Shown in pieces: positions 1-8,977 of a stretch of 64,000 bases of DNA. Source of the DNA: Frankia sp. RB7. GTDB taxonomy: Bacteria; Pseudomonadota; Alphaproteobacteria; Rhizobiales; Xanthobacteraceae. The notes under the pieces were generated by a model, which did no database searches, was not told the origin of the DNA, and worked only from the letters and a program-made list of their open reading frames with translations. The position numbers were made by a program, and so were the translations under genes. The DNA lies in assembly GCA_030403585.1 (NCBI GenBank), contig JAUEPE010000012.1, positions 78,887 through 142,886 on the forward strand, read 5' to 3'. The stretch's first letter is position 1. Every line of letters starts with the position of its first letter.

Positions 1-614
1 ACCTCGGTGGCGGTCGCGCCCATGCGCTTGGAGACCCAGCGCTGCAGATCGGGATGCACGGTATGGTCCTGGGTGGCCAGGATGTACCAGCTCGGCTTTG
101 ACCTCCATGCAACCTTGTCGGCGGTGAGCTTCTGTTGCTGGAACAGATTGGCGACAGGCGCATAATGCGTCGCCCACACCAGCTTCTGGTCCGCCTCGGA
201 AAGGTCACCGCAGAAGAACTCGGTGCCGTTCGGAAGCAGCCAGGCGCGCCCGTCCGCGACCTCGACGCGCGAGAAAATATCCGACGGATATTTCTCGAGC
301 TGGTCCTGTACGGTCTCACCGGCGTCCGGCGCGACCGCTGCGATGTAGACCAGGCCAACCACGCGCTCATCGGTGCCTGCGCCGGTGATGGTGGCCCCGC
401 CATAGGAATGACCGACGAGGAGCACCGGGCTGCCGACACGGTTGAGCGTCCGCTTCACCGTCGCCAGATCCTCTTCGTAGGAGTCCAGACCATATTGAAC
501 GGCGATCACCTCGTGCCCGTCGGCCTGCAATGCCGGGATGACCTTGCTGAAGCATGAGCCGTCGGCCCAGATGCCGTGACAAAAGACAATCGTTGGTTTG
601 GCGTTCGCGGGCAT
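1..614 (-). CDS. alpha/beta hydrolase, 3' end outside window
   Basis: About 204 codons are visible and the frame is still open at base 1, so the C-terminus lies outside. The protein starts at the ATG complementary to 612-614 (MPANAKPTIVFCHG). It has the alpha/beta-hydrolase layout: an oxyanion-hole HGIW near residues 13-16, the nucleophile elbow GHSYGG with Ser70, and a late acid-loop segment reading ATQDHTVHP. The catalytic Asp is probably in that segment, but the assignment is uncertain at the truncated end. There is no signal peptide, so it should be cytoplasmic. It resembles the small esterase-like hydrolases common in soil bacteria, and the substrate cannot be told. It is followed at some distance upstream on the same strand by no obvious operon partner; the next gene, a TPR protein, ends at 693 and reads the same way. 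Confidence 0.85.
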   Translation of the reverse strand, partial: MPANAKPTIVFCHGIWADGSCFSKVIPALQADGHEVIAVQYGLDSYEEDLATVKRTLNRVGSPVLLVGHSYGGATITGAGTDERVVGLVYIAAVAPDAGETVQDQLEKYPSDIFSRVEVADGRAWLLPNGTEFFCGDLSEADQKLVWATHYAPVANLFQQQKLTADKVAWRSKPSWYILATQDHTVHPDLQRWVSKRMGATATE

Positions 615-692
615 TTGCGCTCCTTTGCAAGTGGAGAGCGCAGTATGGGCGAGCAGGCGATTGCGTCTTTCCTGATCGCACGATCGAGGGCG

Positions 693-2552
693 TCAGGTCG
701 GGTGACGTTGCGCCCCGGCGAGCCAATCCGTCAGGGCTTCGCGCACGCGGCCGATGACGCCGCCGTACTCTCTGCTCTCGGATTGCCGGAACAGTCGCAC
801 GGTCGGATACCAGGGATTGTCGTCGCGGCCGAGCAGCCACCGATAGTCCGGAATGTGCGGAAGCAGAATCCAGGTCGGCTTGCCCAGCGCTGCCGCGAGA
901 TGGGCCACGCTGGTGTCGACGCTGATGACGAGATCCAGACATGAGATCAACGCCGCGGTCTCGCTGAAATCGGTGAGATCGGCCGCCACGTCGCGGATGT
1001 CGGTTCTTTCGAGCAAGGCCGTGCGATCGGCGGCGCGGACGTCCTTCTGCAAGCTGACGAAGCTCGCGTCGGCGTCGAGCATGTCCGCAATCATGCGAAA
1101 CGGAATCGAGCGGTTGTGATCGTTCAGATGCTGGGGATTGCCAGACCAGACCAGGCCGATCCGCAACCGATCGCGCGGCCCAAGCCGGTCGTCCCACACG
1201 CGCACGCGTTCCGCGGCGACCGCAGGCAAATAGGATGGCGCAGCTGGAATCGTCTCCAGCCGGGTGCCGAACAGCAACGGCAGACTGCCGAGCGGACAAT
1301 GGACATCGTACGGCGGGATCTGCGCCCCCGACGATCCCGGCAGGCACTGCGCGACGCCCTCAATTCCCGCAAAGAGCGGACACAGCGCGTCCTGCACGAC
1401 CAGAACCACGCGCGCGCCCTTTGCCGCAAGCATCGGGACGTAGCGCACGAAATGGATGGCATCGCCGAGGCCTTCGTCGGCGCAGACGAGGATGGTCTTG
1501 CCGGCAACGCCGTCGATCCCGGCGAGCCTTGGACCGGTCAACGGCGGATAGCCCTTCACGACGGACGGAATATCCCACCGCGCTTCCCGTCCCTTCCAGC
1601 CGCGCGCAAAGTCGCCGGTGAGCATGTGAAGCAGCGCAAGATTCCAGGCCGCCTGCGCCTGTTTCGGACCGAGGGTCGCGGCCCGCTTGTAGGCAGACAT
1701 CGCCTCGTCCAGACGCCCGAGATCGGCGAGCGCAAGCGCGCGGTTGAACACCGTGTTTCCTGCATCGGGCCGGAGCTTCAGCGACCGGTCGTACCAGGAC
1801 AGAGCTTCATCCAGGCGTCCCTGCGCCTGAAGAAAGCCGCCGAGATTGGCAAGCGTCTCGGCATTTCTGGGATCAAGCCCGGCTCCACGCTTGCCGTCCG
1901 CGATCGCCTCCTCGCTCCGCCCAAGCTGATTGAACACGAGCGCGCGCATATGCAGGGTCGGTGCGTGATCGGGTTGCAGATCCGCACTCTGGCTGAGGCA
2001 GGCGAGCGCCTCCTCGAATTTCCCCTCGCCGTAGAGAATGTGCCCCGTCTTGTAGGACGCATCGGCATTGCGCGGATCGAGCTTCAAGGTTTGTGCGAAG
2101 CACAACAAGGCTTCACGCAGCCGCCGCACCTGGATCAGGGCATCCCCCATCTGCCGCCAGAGCTCGGCGTCGTCAGGCTTGAGCTGCACGGCCTTGTCGA
2201 ACGCCCTGAGCGCATCGTCGAAGCGGCCAAGACCGAGCAAGGATCGGCCGAGCGTCACCAGATAGGCGGGCTGCGGGCTGTTCCGGATCGCGCGCGAGGC
2301 CCACTCCATCGCGTGGTCGAACTGGCCGCCGGCGACGCCGATGACCGCCATGAGATGCAGGGTCTCGGCATTGTCGCCGTCCAGCTTGAACGCCTGCTTG
2401 ATGCGGGATTGCGCCTCCAGCAGCCGTCCGTTGCCGATCTGCTCGCGGGCGCGCGCGTGAAGCTCCGCGATCTTGCGATGGGCTGCGTCGGCCGGATCCG
2501 AATCTTGCCCGCGATGGTCCGGTCCGACGGTCTGGCGATCGAGATCGGCCAT
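693..2552 (-). CDS. TPR protein with C-terminal glycosyltransferase-like domain
   Basis: The product has 619 residues. I chose the ATG at 2550-2552 because GGGGAG lies seven bases before it; a TTG one codon upstream is less likely. Roughly residues 30-330 are tandem tetratricopeptide repeats, with typical lines such as NAETLANLGGFLQAQGRLDE and AWNLALLHMLTGDFARGWK. The last ~270 residues form a glycosyltransferase-B-like domain, including GLVWSGNPQHLNDHNRS and the sugar-nucleotide-site-like VDTSVAHLAAALGKPTWILL. This architecture is widespread in Bradyrhizobium and related to OGT/GT41 or GT9-like TPR proteins, but no acceptor is known. There is no signal peptide, so cytoplasmic. The gene is divergent from the serine hydrolase that starts at 2715, with 162 bases between them for both promoters. 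Confidence 0.88.
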   Translation of the reverse strand: MADLDRQTVGPDHRGQDSDPADAAHRKIAELHARAREQIGNGRLLEAQSRIKQAFKLDGDNAETLHLMAVIGVAGGQFDHAMEWASRAIRNSPQPAYLVTLGRSLLGLGRFDDALRAFDKAVQLKPDDAELWRQMGDALIQVRRLREALLCFAQTLKLDPRNADASYKTGHILYGEGKFEEALACLSQSADLQPDHAPTLHMRALVFNQLGRSEEAIADGKRGAGLDPRNAETLANLGGFLQAQGRLDEALSWYDRSLKLRPDAGNTVFNRALALADLGRLDEAMSAYKRAATLGPKQAQAAWNLALLHMLTGDFARGWKGREARWDIPSVVKGYPPLTGPRLAGIDGVAGKTILVCADEGLGDAIHFVRYVPMLAAKGARVVLVVQDALCPLFAGIEGVAQCLPGSSGAQIPPYDVHCPLGSLPLLFGTRLETIPAAPSYLPAVAAERVRVWDDRLGPRDRLRIGLVWSGNPQHLNDHNRSIPFRMIADMLDADASFVSLQKDVRAADRTALLERTDIRDVAADLTDFSETAALISCLDLVISVDTSVAHLAAALGKPTWILLPHIPDYRWLLGRDDNPWYPTVRLFRQSESREYGGVIGRVREALTDWLAGAQRHPT

Positions 2553-2714
2553 CAAGACTCCCCAGGGAATAGCTGGATGGAATCCCTAGGTGATTCGTCA
2601 GTCACAGTAACGGGATGCGATACCGGTGCGGACCGCTTGACGCTAAAAGCGCTCATCTGTAGCGTTACAACTGGTAGCATTAAGCCTGCCTTCAAGTCGA
2701 GGTCACGAGAAACC

Positions 2715-4388
2715 ATGAAGGCCCGGGTTTGGTTTGTTTTGGCGGTCGTGTTCGGCACGTCGCCCGCATTCGCCATCAGCGATGGCGATCTGAAGGCCGC
2801 GCTGTCGCAGCGCTTCACCGGCGATCGCACCGGCGCCTGCGTTGCGGCCGGCGTGATCGACCACGGGACCATGGCGACAGCTTATGTCTGCGCCGATCCC
2901 AAATCCGCGCGCCCCTATGACGACCACACGGCGTTCGAAATCGGCTCCGTCACCAAGACCATGACCGCGGCCCTGCTCGCCGAGCTGATCGCAACGCATG
3001 ACATCGCGCTCGACGATCCCATCGCGAAACTTTTGCCGCCGGACACAAGCGTGCCGTCATTCAACGGCCACGAGATCACCGTCGGCGAAATCGTGACGCA
3101 TACGTCGGGCTTGCCTGCGAACCTCCCCGACTATCACCCGCCGGACCCCAGCAATCCCTATGCCGGCGCAACCGAGCGCGACCTGCTCGATACGCTGGCC
3201 GCGATCAAGCTGACGCGGGAGCCGGGCTCGAAATGGGAATATTCGAATCCCGCGATGATCGTCCTGTCATACGCGCTCGCCAAGCGCGCGGGCAAGGATT
3301 ACGAGACGCTGCTTCGCGAACGCCTGCTCGGTCCGCTCGGCATGAACGAGACCTATGTGGCCACGCGGCCGCCGCAGGTGCATCTGGCGCAAGGCCATTA
3401 TCCAAACGGCGAGGCCGCGCCACCCTGGGATTTTCATCCCGACATGGCTGGCGTCGGAGGGGTGCGCGCGACGCTGGCGGACATGTTGCGCTACATGGAA
3501 GGCGAACTCGGCACCCGCGACAGCGCGATCACGCCGTCGCTCGCACTAACCCAGCAAGAGGTTGCGGATGTCGACAAGCACCGCATGGGCATGAACTGGA
3601 TTCTGTCCGTCGTGAACGGACACACGATTGCTCTCCATGAAGGCGCGACCGGCGGCTACTCGTCCTTCGCAGGGTTCGATCGTGACGCGAAGCGCGCCGT
3701 GATCCTGCTGAGCGACACGTCCCTGGTCACGCTCGGCGGCCTCGGACAATTTGGATTTCATCTGCTGGACACCTCACGGTCCGGCGGTGAACCGCACATC
3801 GCGATGGACGCCGATGCCAAGCTGATCGACGCGCTGGTGGGCAAGTATCGCCTGCGGGGCGGCCTCGGCATCGAATTGCGGCACAAGGACAGCGGCCTGA
3901 CCATCCAGGCCGACGGTCAGAGCGAGTTCGAGATGGGCTACGACAACGCCGGCGATTTCTATCCGCACAAGTTTGACGCCGTGTTGCGGCCGAAGCGCAA
4001 GGCGGACGGAACCTACGCATTCACCTGGTTTCAGAGCGGGGGCGCAGTCGAGGCCAGGCGCATTGATCCGGTCCCGGCGACGGCGAACAAGTGGATGCCG
4101 ACTGACGCGCAACTCCCGGACTATGCCGGACTCTATCCGCTGACGCAGAAGTTCGGGCTGCGCATTTTCGTCGCGGACGGACGGCTCAATGTGCAGGGGA
4201 CCAACCAGCAGCCGCTCAAGCTCGCGCCGGTCGAACAGGATATCTTCGTTGCGGAGCAGGTCGGCGCGGAGATCGATTTTGCGCGCGATGCGGGGGGCAA
4301 GATCGTGGCATTGACGCTCAGACAGCACGGACAGGTCCTGAAGGGCGAGCGCCAGCAGGATATGACGACCGAACCGGCCAATCGCTAA
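2715..4388 (+). CDS. secreted class C beta-lactamase-like serine hydrolase
   Basis: The 557-residue product begins with a signal peptide cut near ...SPAFA-IS, so it acts in the periplasm. The beta-lactamase/penicillin-binding fold is shown by the SxxK motif SVTK (Ser78, Lys81), the YxN motif YSN (176-178), the family hallmark HTSGLP (129-134), and HEG at 308-310, which takes the place of the KTG triad as in esterase-type members. After residue ~350 comes a beta-rich C-terminal region typical of the longer 'serine hydrolase' members of this family. Family members hydrolyse beta-lactams, peptides or esters; HEG instead of KTG makes esterase or peptidase activity more likely than resistance. The frame stays open far upstream, but the ATG at 2715 follows a GAGA sequence and gives the signal peptide. 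It converges on the next gene across a strong hairpin. Confidence 0.9.
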   Translation: MKARVWFVLAVVFGTSPAFAISDGDLKAALSQRFTGDRTGACVAAGVIDHGTMATAYVCADPKSARPYDDHTAFEIGSVTKTMTAALLAELIATHDIALDDPIAKLLPPDTSVPSFNGHEITVGEIVTHTSGLPANLPDYHPPDPSNPYAGATERDLLDTLAAIKLTREPGSKWEYSNPAMIVLSYALAKRAGKDYETLLRERLLGPLGMNETYVATRPPQVHLAQGHYPNGEAAPPWDFHPDMAGVGGVRATLADMLRYMEGELGTRDSAITPSLALTQQEVADVDKHRMGMNWILSVVNGHTIALHEGATGGYSSFAGFDRDAKRAVILLSDTSLVTLGGLGQFGFHLLDTSRSGGEPHIAMDADAKLIDALVGKYRLRGGLGIELRHKDSGLTIQADGQSEFEMGYDNAGDFYPHKFDAVLRPKRKADGTYAFTWFQSGGAVEARRIDPVPATANKWMPTDAQLPDYAGLYPLTQKFGLRIFVADGRLNVQGTNQQPLKLAPVEQDIFVAEQVGAEIDFARDAGGKIVALTLRQHGQVLKGERQQDMTTEPANR

Positions 4389-4403
4389 GCCGTAACGATC
4401 CAA

Positions 4404-4431
4404 GGGGACGCAGCGAAGCTGCTGCGTCCCC
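4404..4431. terminator. hairpin between convergent genes
   Basis: A perfect 11-bp inverted repeat (ggggacgcagc / gctgcgtcccc) with a six-base loop sits in the 61-base gap between the serine hydrolase stop (4388) and the binding-protein stop (4450). Its position suits a bidirectional terminator, although no long T run follows on either strand. Confidence 0.7.
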
Positions 4432-4449
4432 TGATTTACCGACCTGTCG

Positions 4450-5664
4450 TCAGCGCGATGCCGTGCTGAGGTTCTCGCCGAAGAACTTCCAGGTCTTGCC
4501 GTCGAACTTCGCCAGCTTGAACGTGTCGTAAGTGGAATAGTCCGTTGGCGACACCGAGACCGTGATTCCGGGAAGGAGTAACGGCAGCGAGACCTTGCTG
4601 ATGTTCGTGGCCTGCTTCAGCACGTTTTCGCGCGTCAGCACGTCGCCGCAGTTCTTGAGGATGATGGCGGTGAATTGCGCGGACATGTAACCGATCTGGT
4701 TGCTGCCATCGATCGGATTTCCTTCCGGATACCACTGCTTCATGAACGCCAGATAGTCCTGCACGCCCTGATCGGCGTCCCATGCGGGATCGCCGACGAC
4801 CTTGGTCGCGAGCGCCGTGATCAGGCCGGTGGACGCCTCCAGCCCGGCCGGCTCGAGCACGCCACCGATCGAGCTTGCGACCGACACGATGAAATGTGCC
4901 GGCTTCCAGCCAAGATCGGTCACCTTGCGGATCGCCTGCGCGCCGAACTTCGGCGTCGTGATCGTCATCAGGACATCGGCACCCGCGCTCTTCAGGTTGA
5001 CGATCTGGGAATCGATCGTGGGATCGGTCACCTCGTAGCTGAGCTCCTTCACGATGAGATCGGCCTTCTCGCCGAGCCCTTCCTTGAACCCTCTCAGGTA
5101 GTCCTTGCCGAAATCGTCGTTCTGATAGATCACGCCGATCTTGGCGTTTGGAAATTCCTTGAGGATGTACTTTCCGTAGATCTTGGCTTCCTGCGCATAG
5201 GGCGGATAGAAAGGCGTGGTCCAGGGAAAGTTCTTCGCATCGTTCCACTTCGAAGCGCCGGTGGAAATCAGGATGTGCGGAATCCTCTTGCCGTTCAGGT
5301 ATTTCTGAATGGAGGAGTTGGTCGGCGTGCCCAGCGACCCGATGTCGGCAAGGATCTCATCCTGCTCCACGAGCTTGCGCGTCTGCTCCACCGTCTTCGG
5401 CGGGCTGTAGCCATCGTCCATGCTGAGGAACGTGATCTTGCGCCCGTTGATGCCGCCCTGGCTGTTGATCATCTTCCAATAGGCGGCTTCAGCCCTGCCC
5501 TGCGTGCCGTAAGCAGACGCAGGGCCGCTATACGGCATCGTCTGTCCGATCTTGATTTCGGTATCGCTGGCGCCGGGATCGTATTGCTTGTCGGCGGCCC
5601 AGGAGGCCGCGGTCGAAAGAATGCCGAAGGTGGCGATAGCCGCCACCGCGATGCAACAACGCAT
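4450..5664 (-). CDS. ABC transporter substrate-binding protein, branched-chain amino acid (Liv) type
   Basis: The 404-residue product has a signal peptide ending near ...AASWA-AD and the type I periplasmic-binding fold of the LivJ/LivK family (Periplasmic_binding_6). Visible family landmarks are IKIGQTMPYSGPASAYG near the mature N-terminus, GGINGRKI, and KIGVIYQNDDFGKDYLRGF in the second lobe. The start at 5664 is set by AGGGAGA eight bases upstream; the longer frame reaching to 5955 has no such site and would bury the signal peptide. It should capture amino acids or small aromatic or organic acids for a HAAT-type importer, but no permease or ATPase gene is adjacent, so it is an orphan here. 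Cleavage and ligand are inferred from the family. Confidence 0.92.
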   Translation of the reverse strand: MRCCIAVAAIATFGILSTAASWAADKQYDPGASDTEIKIGQTMPYSGPASAYGTQGRAEAAYWKMINSQGGINGRKITFLSMDDGYSPPKTVEQTRKLVEQDEILADIGSLGTPTNSSIQKYLNGKRIPHILISTGASKWNDAKNFPWTTPFYPPYAQEAKIYGKYILKEFPNAKIGVIYQNDDFGKDYLRGFKEGLGEKADLIVKELSYEVTDPTIDSQIVNLKSAGADVLMTITTPKFGAQAIRKVTDLGWKPAHFIVSVASSIGGVLEPAGLEASTGLITALATKVVGDPAWDADQGVQDYLAFMKQWYPEGNPIDGSNQIGYMSAQFTAIILKNCGDVLTRENVLKQATNISKVSLPLLLPGITVSVSPTDYSTYDTFKLAKFDGKTWKFFGENLSTASR

Positions 5665-5930
5665 TGAGTTTCTCCCTGCAGCGTCGCTGTTTGCCGCGAC
5701 GTCTACGGGGATAATGGTCCTGGCTGTTGGGATTGTCGACTCCCAGTGTCGGCCCACCTCCTCGCGAAACGGCCCATCGCGCCTCAATATTTGCATATCC
5801 CGAATTTCGAAAAGTCGTGTGTTCTCGCAAATATGGAGGCACCTTCGAAAGAACAGGGCTTCGTTGCAAGCGATGATGGTGTCGACGTCGTTGCGCGTCT
5901 GGCTTCCTGAAATCCGAGAAGGTTCTTCCG

Positions 5931-6209
5931 ATGGCTCTCCTATCAAAGACGACAATGGCCGCGGCCGTGTTCGCAGTCATTTCAAGTCAGGCGCTTTCGC
6001 AAGCCTGCTGGGACTTCAAGTCGGACATGGCCTACATGTATCGTGGGCCAGGGAATATGACCACCGGCGCAATTGGAGAGGGTCATCGCAGCGCGTTCAT
6101 GAAGTATGCGGCAAAGGTGCCGAAGAACACCGTGTTCTTCATGAAGGATGGCGAACTCTATACGGCATCGGGAATGCCGGATTCGTTGAACGATCTTCAT
6201 ATGGAATGA
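5931..6209 (+). CDS. small secreted hypothetical protein
   Basis: A 92-residue frame begins with a convincing signal peptide (basic LLSKTT, hydrophobic AAAVFAVISS, cleavage after ...SQALS or SQA). The mature part has ~70 residues, one cysteine (in QACWDF) that could be near the new N-terminus, and no recognisable domain. A moderate ribosome site (GAGAAGG) lies before the ATG. It is divergent from the binding-protein gene and convergent with the GGDEF-EAL gene. I do not recognise the family; the signal peptide and ribosome site are the main reasons for calling it a gene. Confidence 0.6.
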   Translation: MALLSKTTMAAAVFAVISSQALSQACWDFKSDMAYMYRGPGNMTTGAIGEGHRSAFMKYAAKVPKNTVFFMKDGELYTASGMPDSLNDLHME

Positions 6210-6234
6210 GCTGAACGCAAGAGCGCTCAGAAGC

Positions 6235-8838
6235 CTACGCCGACCGCTTCACCGCGGGCACTTCCGCCGGCTTGACGTCGAGCCGGCCCAGCATCGCCCT
6301 TGCCTGCTCGGCGCAGTGCTCGATCAGCCAGCGCTCGAAAGCGACCGGCGCGAGCGCGGGGGCATAGAGGAAGCCCTGCACGACGTCGCAGCCGAGCTCG
6401 GCCAGCATCTTGCGCTGGCCCTCGGTCTCGACGCCTTCGGCGACGACGGTTAGGCCGAGGCCCTGGCCGACGCGCACCACGGCGGTGGCGATGGCGAGTG
6501 CGCCGGCGTTTTTCTCGATGTCGCGCATGAAGCTGCGGTCGATCTTGAGCTCGCGGATCGGCAGATGCGCGAGGCGGCTGAGGCTCGAATAGCCGGTGCC
6601 GAAATCATCCACGGACAGGCCGATGCCGAGCGCGCGGATCGCGTGCATCGTCTCCAGCGCGGCGGCGCCGTCCTGCATGAAGGTGCCTTCGGTGATCTCC
6701 AGCATCAGCGCATCCGGCGGCAGCTGATACTCGGCGAGGACGTCCGCGAGCCGCGCGGCCAGCGTGACGTTGCGGAAATTGATCGGCGATAAATTGACCG
6801 AGACGCTGGGGATGTTGAGCCCGGCGCGGCGCCAGCTCGCCATCTGCCGGCAGGCCTCGCGCACCGACCACAGCCCGATCTGCTCGATCAGGCCGCATTC
6901 CTCGGCGAGCGGAATGAACTTTGCCGGCGAGACATCGCCGAGCGCGGCATCGTGCCAGCGCGCCAGCGCCTCGACGCCGTGGATGGCGCCGTCGCCGCTG
7001 CGGATCTGCGGTTGATAGCTGAGCGTCAGCGCACCCTCGGCAATGGCGCGGCGGAGCGCTGCGATCATCGCGAGCCGCTGCTCAGTCAATCCGTTCATCT
7101 CGGCACTGAACATGCGATGGGTCGAGCGGCCCGCCTGCTTGGCCATGTACATGGCGGCGTCGGCCTGCTGCATCAGCGTGTCGATGTCGGTGGCATGGTC
7201 GGGATAGAGGCTGATGCCGATGCTGGCCGACATCGGCATCAGCTTCGAGCCGAGCCGCAGCGGCGCGGCGAGCGCTTGGGTGACGTCGGCCGCGACGCGC
7301 CTGGCGCTCTCGGCATTGCGATTCGGCAGCAGGATGACGAATTCGTCGCCGCCGAGCCGGCCCAGCATGTCTTCGGGCCCGATCTGCTCGCGCAAACGCT
7401 GCGCGAGCTGAATCAGCAGCTCGTCGCCGGCGGCGTGGCCGAGCGTGTCGTTGACGTCCTTGAAATGGTCGACGTCGAGGAAGGCGAGCGCGACGTGGCT
7501 GCCGTTTGGACAGGCGGCGATCGCGGTGGTGATCAGGTGCCGCAATTGCGCGCGGTTGGGCAGGCCGGTGAGGATGTCGTGATAGGCGAGCCGCGCGATC
7601 TCGGCACGGGCTTCCTTGCGCTCGATCGCGAACGCGCCGAGGTTGACGCAGGCATCGACGATGCGCCGGTGCCAATTGCTTGGCGCACGCGGCTCCCGGA
7701 AGTAGAACGCGAAGGTGGCGATGACGCGGCCGTCCTTGGCCTTGATCGGCGTCGACCAGCAGGCGCGCAGACCTATGTCGAGCGGCATGGTCTTGTAGGG
7801 CTGCCAGCGCGGATCGGTGTCGAGATCCTGAGCCAGCACCGGCTCGCCGTAAAAGGCGGCGGTGCCGCAAGAGCCGACATTGGGGCCGATCGCGATGCCG
7901 TCCAGCGCGCGGGAATAGTCCTCGGGCAGGCTCGGACCACCGAGTGGATGAATCAGGCCGGCGGAATCGACATGGAGCAGCGAGCAGACGACGTCGGGCG
8001 CGATCTGCTCGACACGACGGCACAGCCGATCGGCGATCTCGGTGATCGGCACCTCGTCGGCCAGCGCGCTCATGATGAGCTGCTGGAGCGAGCGCAGCTG
8101 CCGGGATTCGGTGATGTCCTCGAGCAACGCGAAGATGTGTCTGACGCGGCCCTTCTGGTCGCGGAAGGCGTCGACCCGGGCGCAAACCCAGATCTCCTCG
8201 CCGTCCTTGGTGTAGACCAGCGTCTCTGCCTCGCCGCGCCGGCCGCCGTCGAGCAGACGCTTGACCAGCTTCGCAATGGCAGTGCGATTGGTATGGCAGC
8301 CGGCGATGAGCTCGCCTGCGCGACGTCCCTCGGCCTCCGCGCTGGTGTAGCCGAACAGCGTCGTGAAAGACGAATTGACGTAGCGGATGTTCTGCTCGAC
8401 ATCGGTGATGATCACCACGCGATTGGTCTGGTCGGAGACCGCGTTGAGCAGTCCGATCCTGACGCGACGCTCGGCATCGGCCGTGACGTCGCGCGCGAAC
8501 ACGATGTGATGGGTTGTGCCCTCGACCGTCGCCGACGACAGCGCGATCGTCGCCTTGATCCGGCTGCCGTCGCGTCGCACCAGGCTGATCTCATCGCGAA
8601 AATCCGCGACCGGATCGGCCTGAAGGCATCTCAGCGAGAGGATTTCGGCATCGCGGCCGAGCACGTCAGCGCGCTCAAGCTTCCAGACCCGCTCCGCACC
8701 GGCGTTGAAATGCGTGATGCGATGCGCACCATCGACAATGACGATGCCATCGTCGGCGCATTCGAGCGCCGCGCGCAGCACGTCGGGCATTTCGGTCACT
8801 GGGCAGTCGGAGGCGGACATCGTCGGGCTCGGCAGCAT
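6235..8838 (-). CDS. PAS-PAS-GAF-GGDEF-EAL c-di-GMP signalling protein
   Basis: This 867-residue cytoplasmic protein carries, in order, two PAS domains (about 20-130 and 135-250), a GAF domain (about 265-415), GGDEF (about 425-590) and EAL (about 605-850). The cyclase site reads GGDEF intact, but the inhibitory I-site position five residues before it reads GPED rather than RxxD, so product inhibition may be lost. The phosphodiesterase domain keeps EAL (in VEALARW) and the DDFGTGYSS loop. It should make or break c-di-GMP in response to a ligand sensed by PAS or GAF. There is no transmembrane segment. Several ATGs are possible at the start (8838, 8820) and none has a good ribosome site. The neighbouring MFS gene reads the same way but 139 bases separate them. 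Confidence 0.93.
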   Translation of the reverse strand: MLPSPTMSASDCPVTEMPDVLRAALECADDGIVIVDGAHRITHFNAGAERVWKLERADVLGRDAEILSLRCLQADPVADFRDEISLVRRDGSRIKATIALSSATVEGTTHHIVFARDVTADAERRVRIGLLNAVSDQTNRVVIITDVEQNIRYVNSSFTTLFGYTSAEAEGRRAGELIAGCHTNRTAIAKLVKRLLDGGRRGEAETLVYTKDGEEIWVCARVDAFRDQKGRVRHIFALLEDITESRQLRSLQQLIMSALADEVPITEIADRLCRRVEQIAPDVVCSLLHVDSAGLIHPLGGPSLPEDYSRALDGIAIGPNVGSCGTAAFYGEPVLAQDLDTDPRWQPYKTMPLDIGLRACWSTPIKAKDGRVIATFAFYFREPRAPSNWHRRIVDACVNLGAFAIERKEARAEIARLAYHDILTGLPNRAQLRHLITTAIAACPNGSHVALAFLDVDHFKDVNDTLGHAAGDELLIQLAQRLREQIGPEDMLGRLGGDEFVILLPNRNAESARRVAADVTQALAAPLRLGSKLMPMSASIGISLYPDHATDIDTLMQQADAAMYMAKQAGRSTHRMFSAEMNGLTEQRLAMIAALRRAIAEGALTLSYQPQIRSGDGAIHGVEALARWHDAALGDVSPAKFIPLAEECGLIEQIGLWSVREACRQMASWRRAGLNIPSVSVNLSPINFRNVTLAARLADVLAEYQLPPDALMLEITEGTFMQDGAAALETMHAIRALGIGLSVDDFGTGYSSLSRLAHLPIRELKIDRSFMRDIEKNAGALAIATAVVRVGQGLGLTVVAEGVETEGQRKMLAELGCDVVQGFLYAPALAPVAFERWLIEHCAEQARAMLGRLDVKPAEVPAVKRSA

Positions 8839-8977
8839 CAGGAGAATGCGGCAATCGGTCCCAAGCTAACGCTCCGATGGTGTCCAAGACGTTTTTGCAA
8901 CCGGGCTGCTCTCAGCCAAGCCGCGACATGCTTAACGTTCCGCGAAAGCGGCGATGGTAATACAGTGCAGCCGGAAC

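Noticed and set aside
1116..2714. Long open frame antisense to the TPR protein and continuous with the serine hydrolase
   Set aside because: It has no domain, low-complexity Arg/Pro-rich composition, and its frame is a consequence of GC-rich third positions. The signal peptide and ribosome site mark the true start of the serine hydrolase at 2715.
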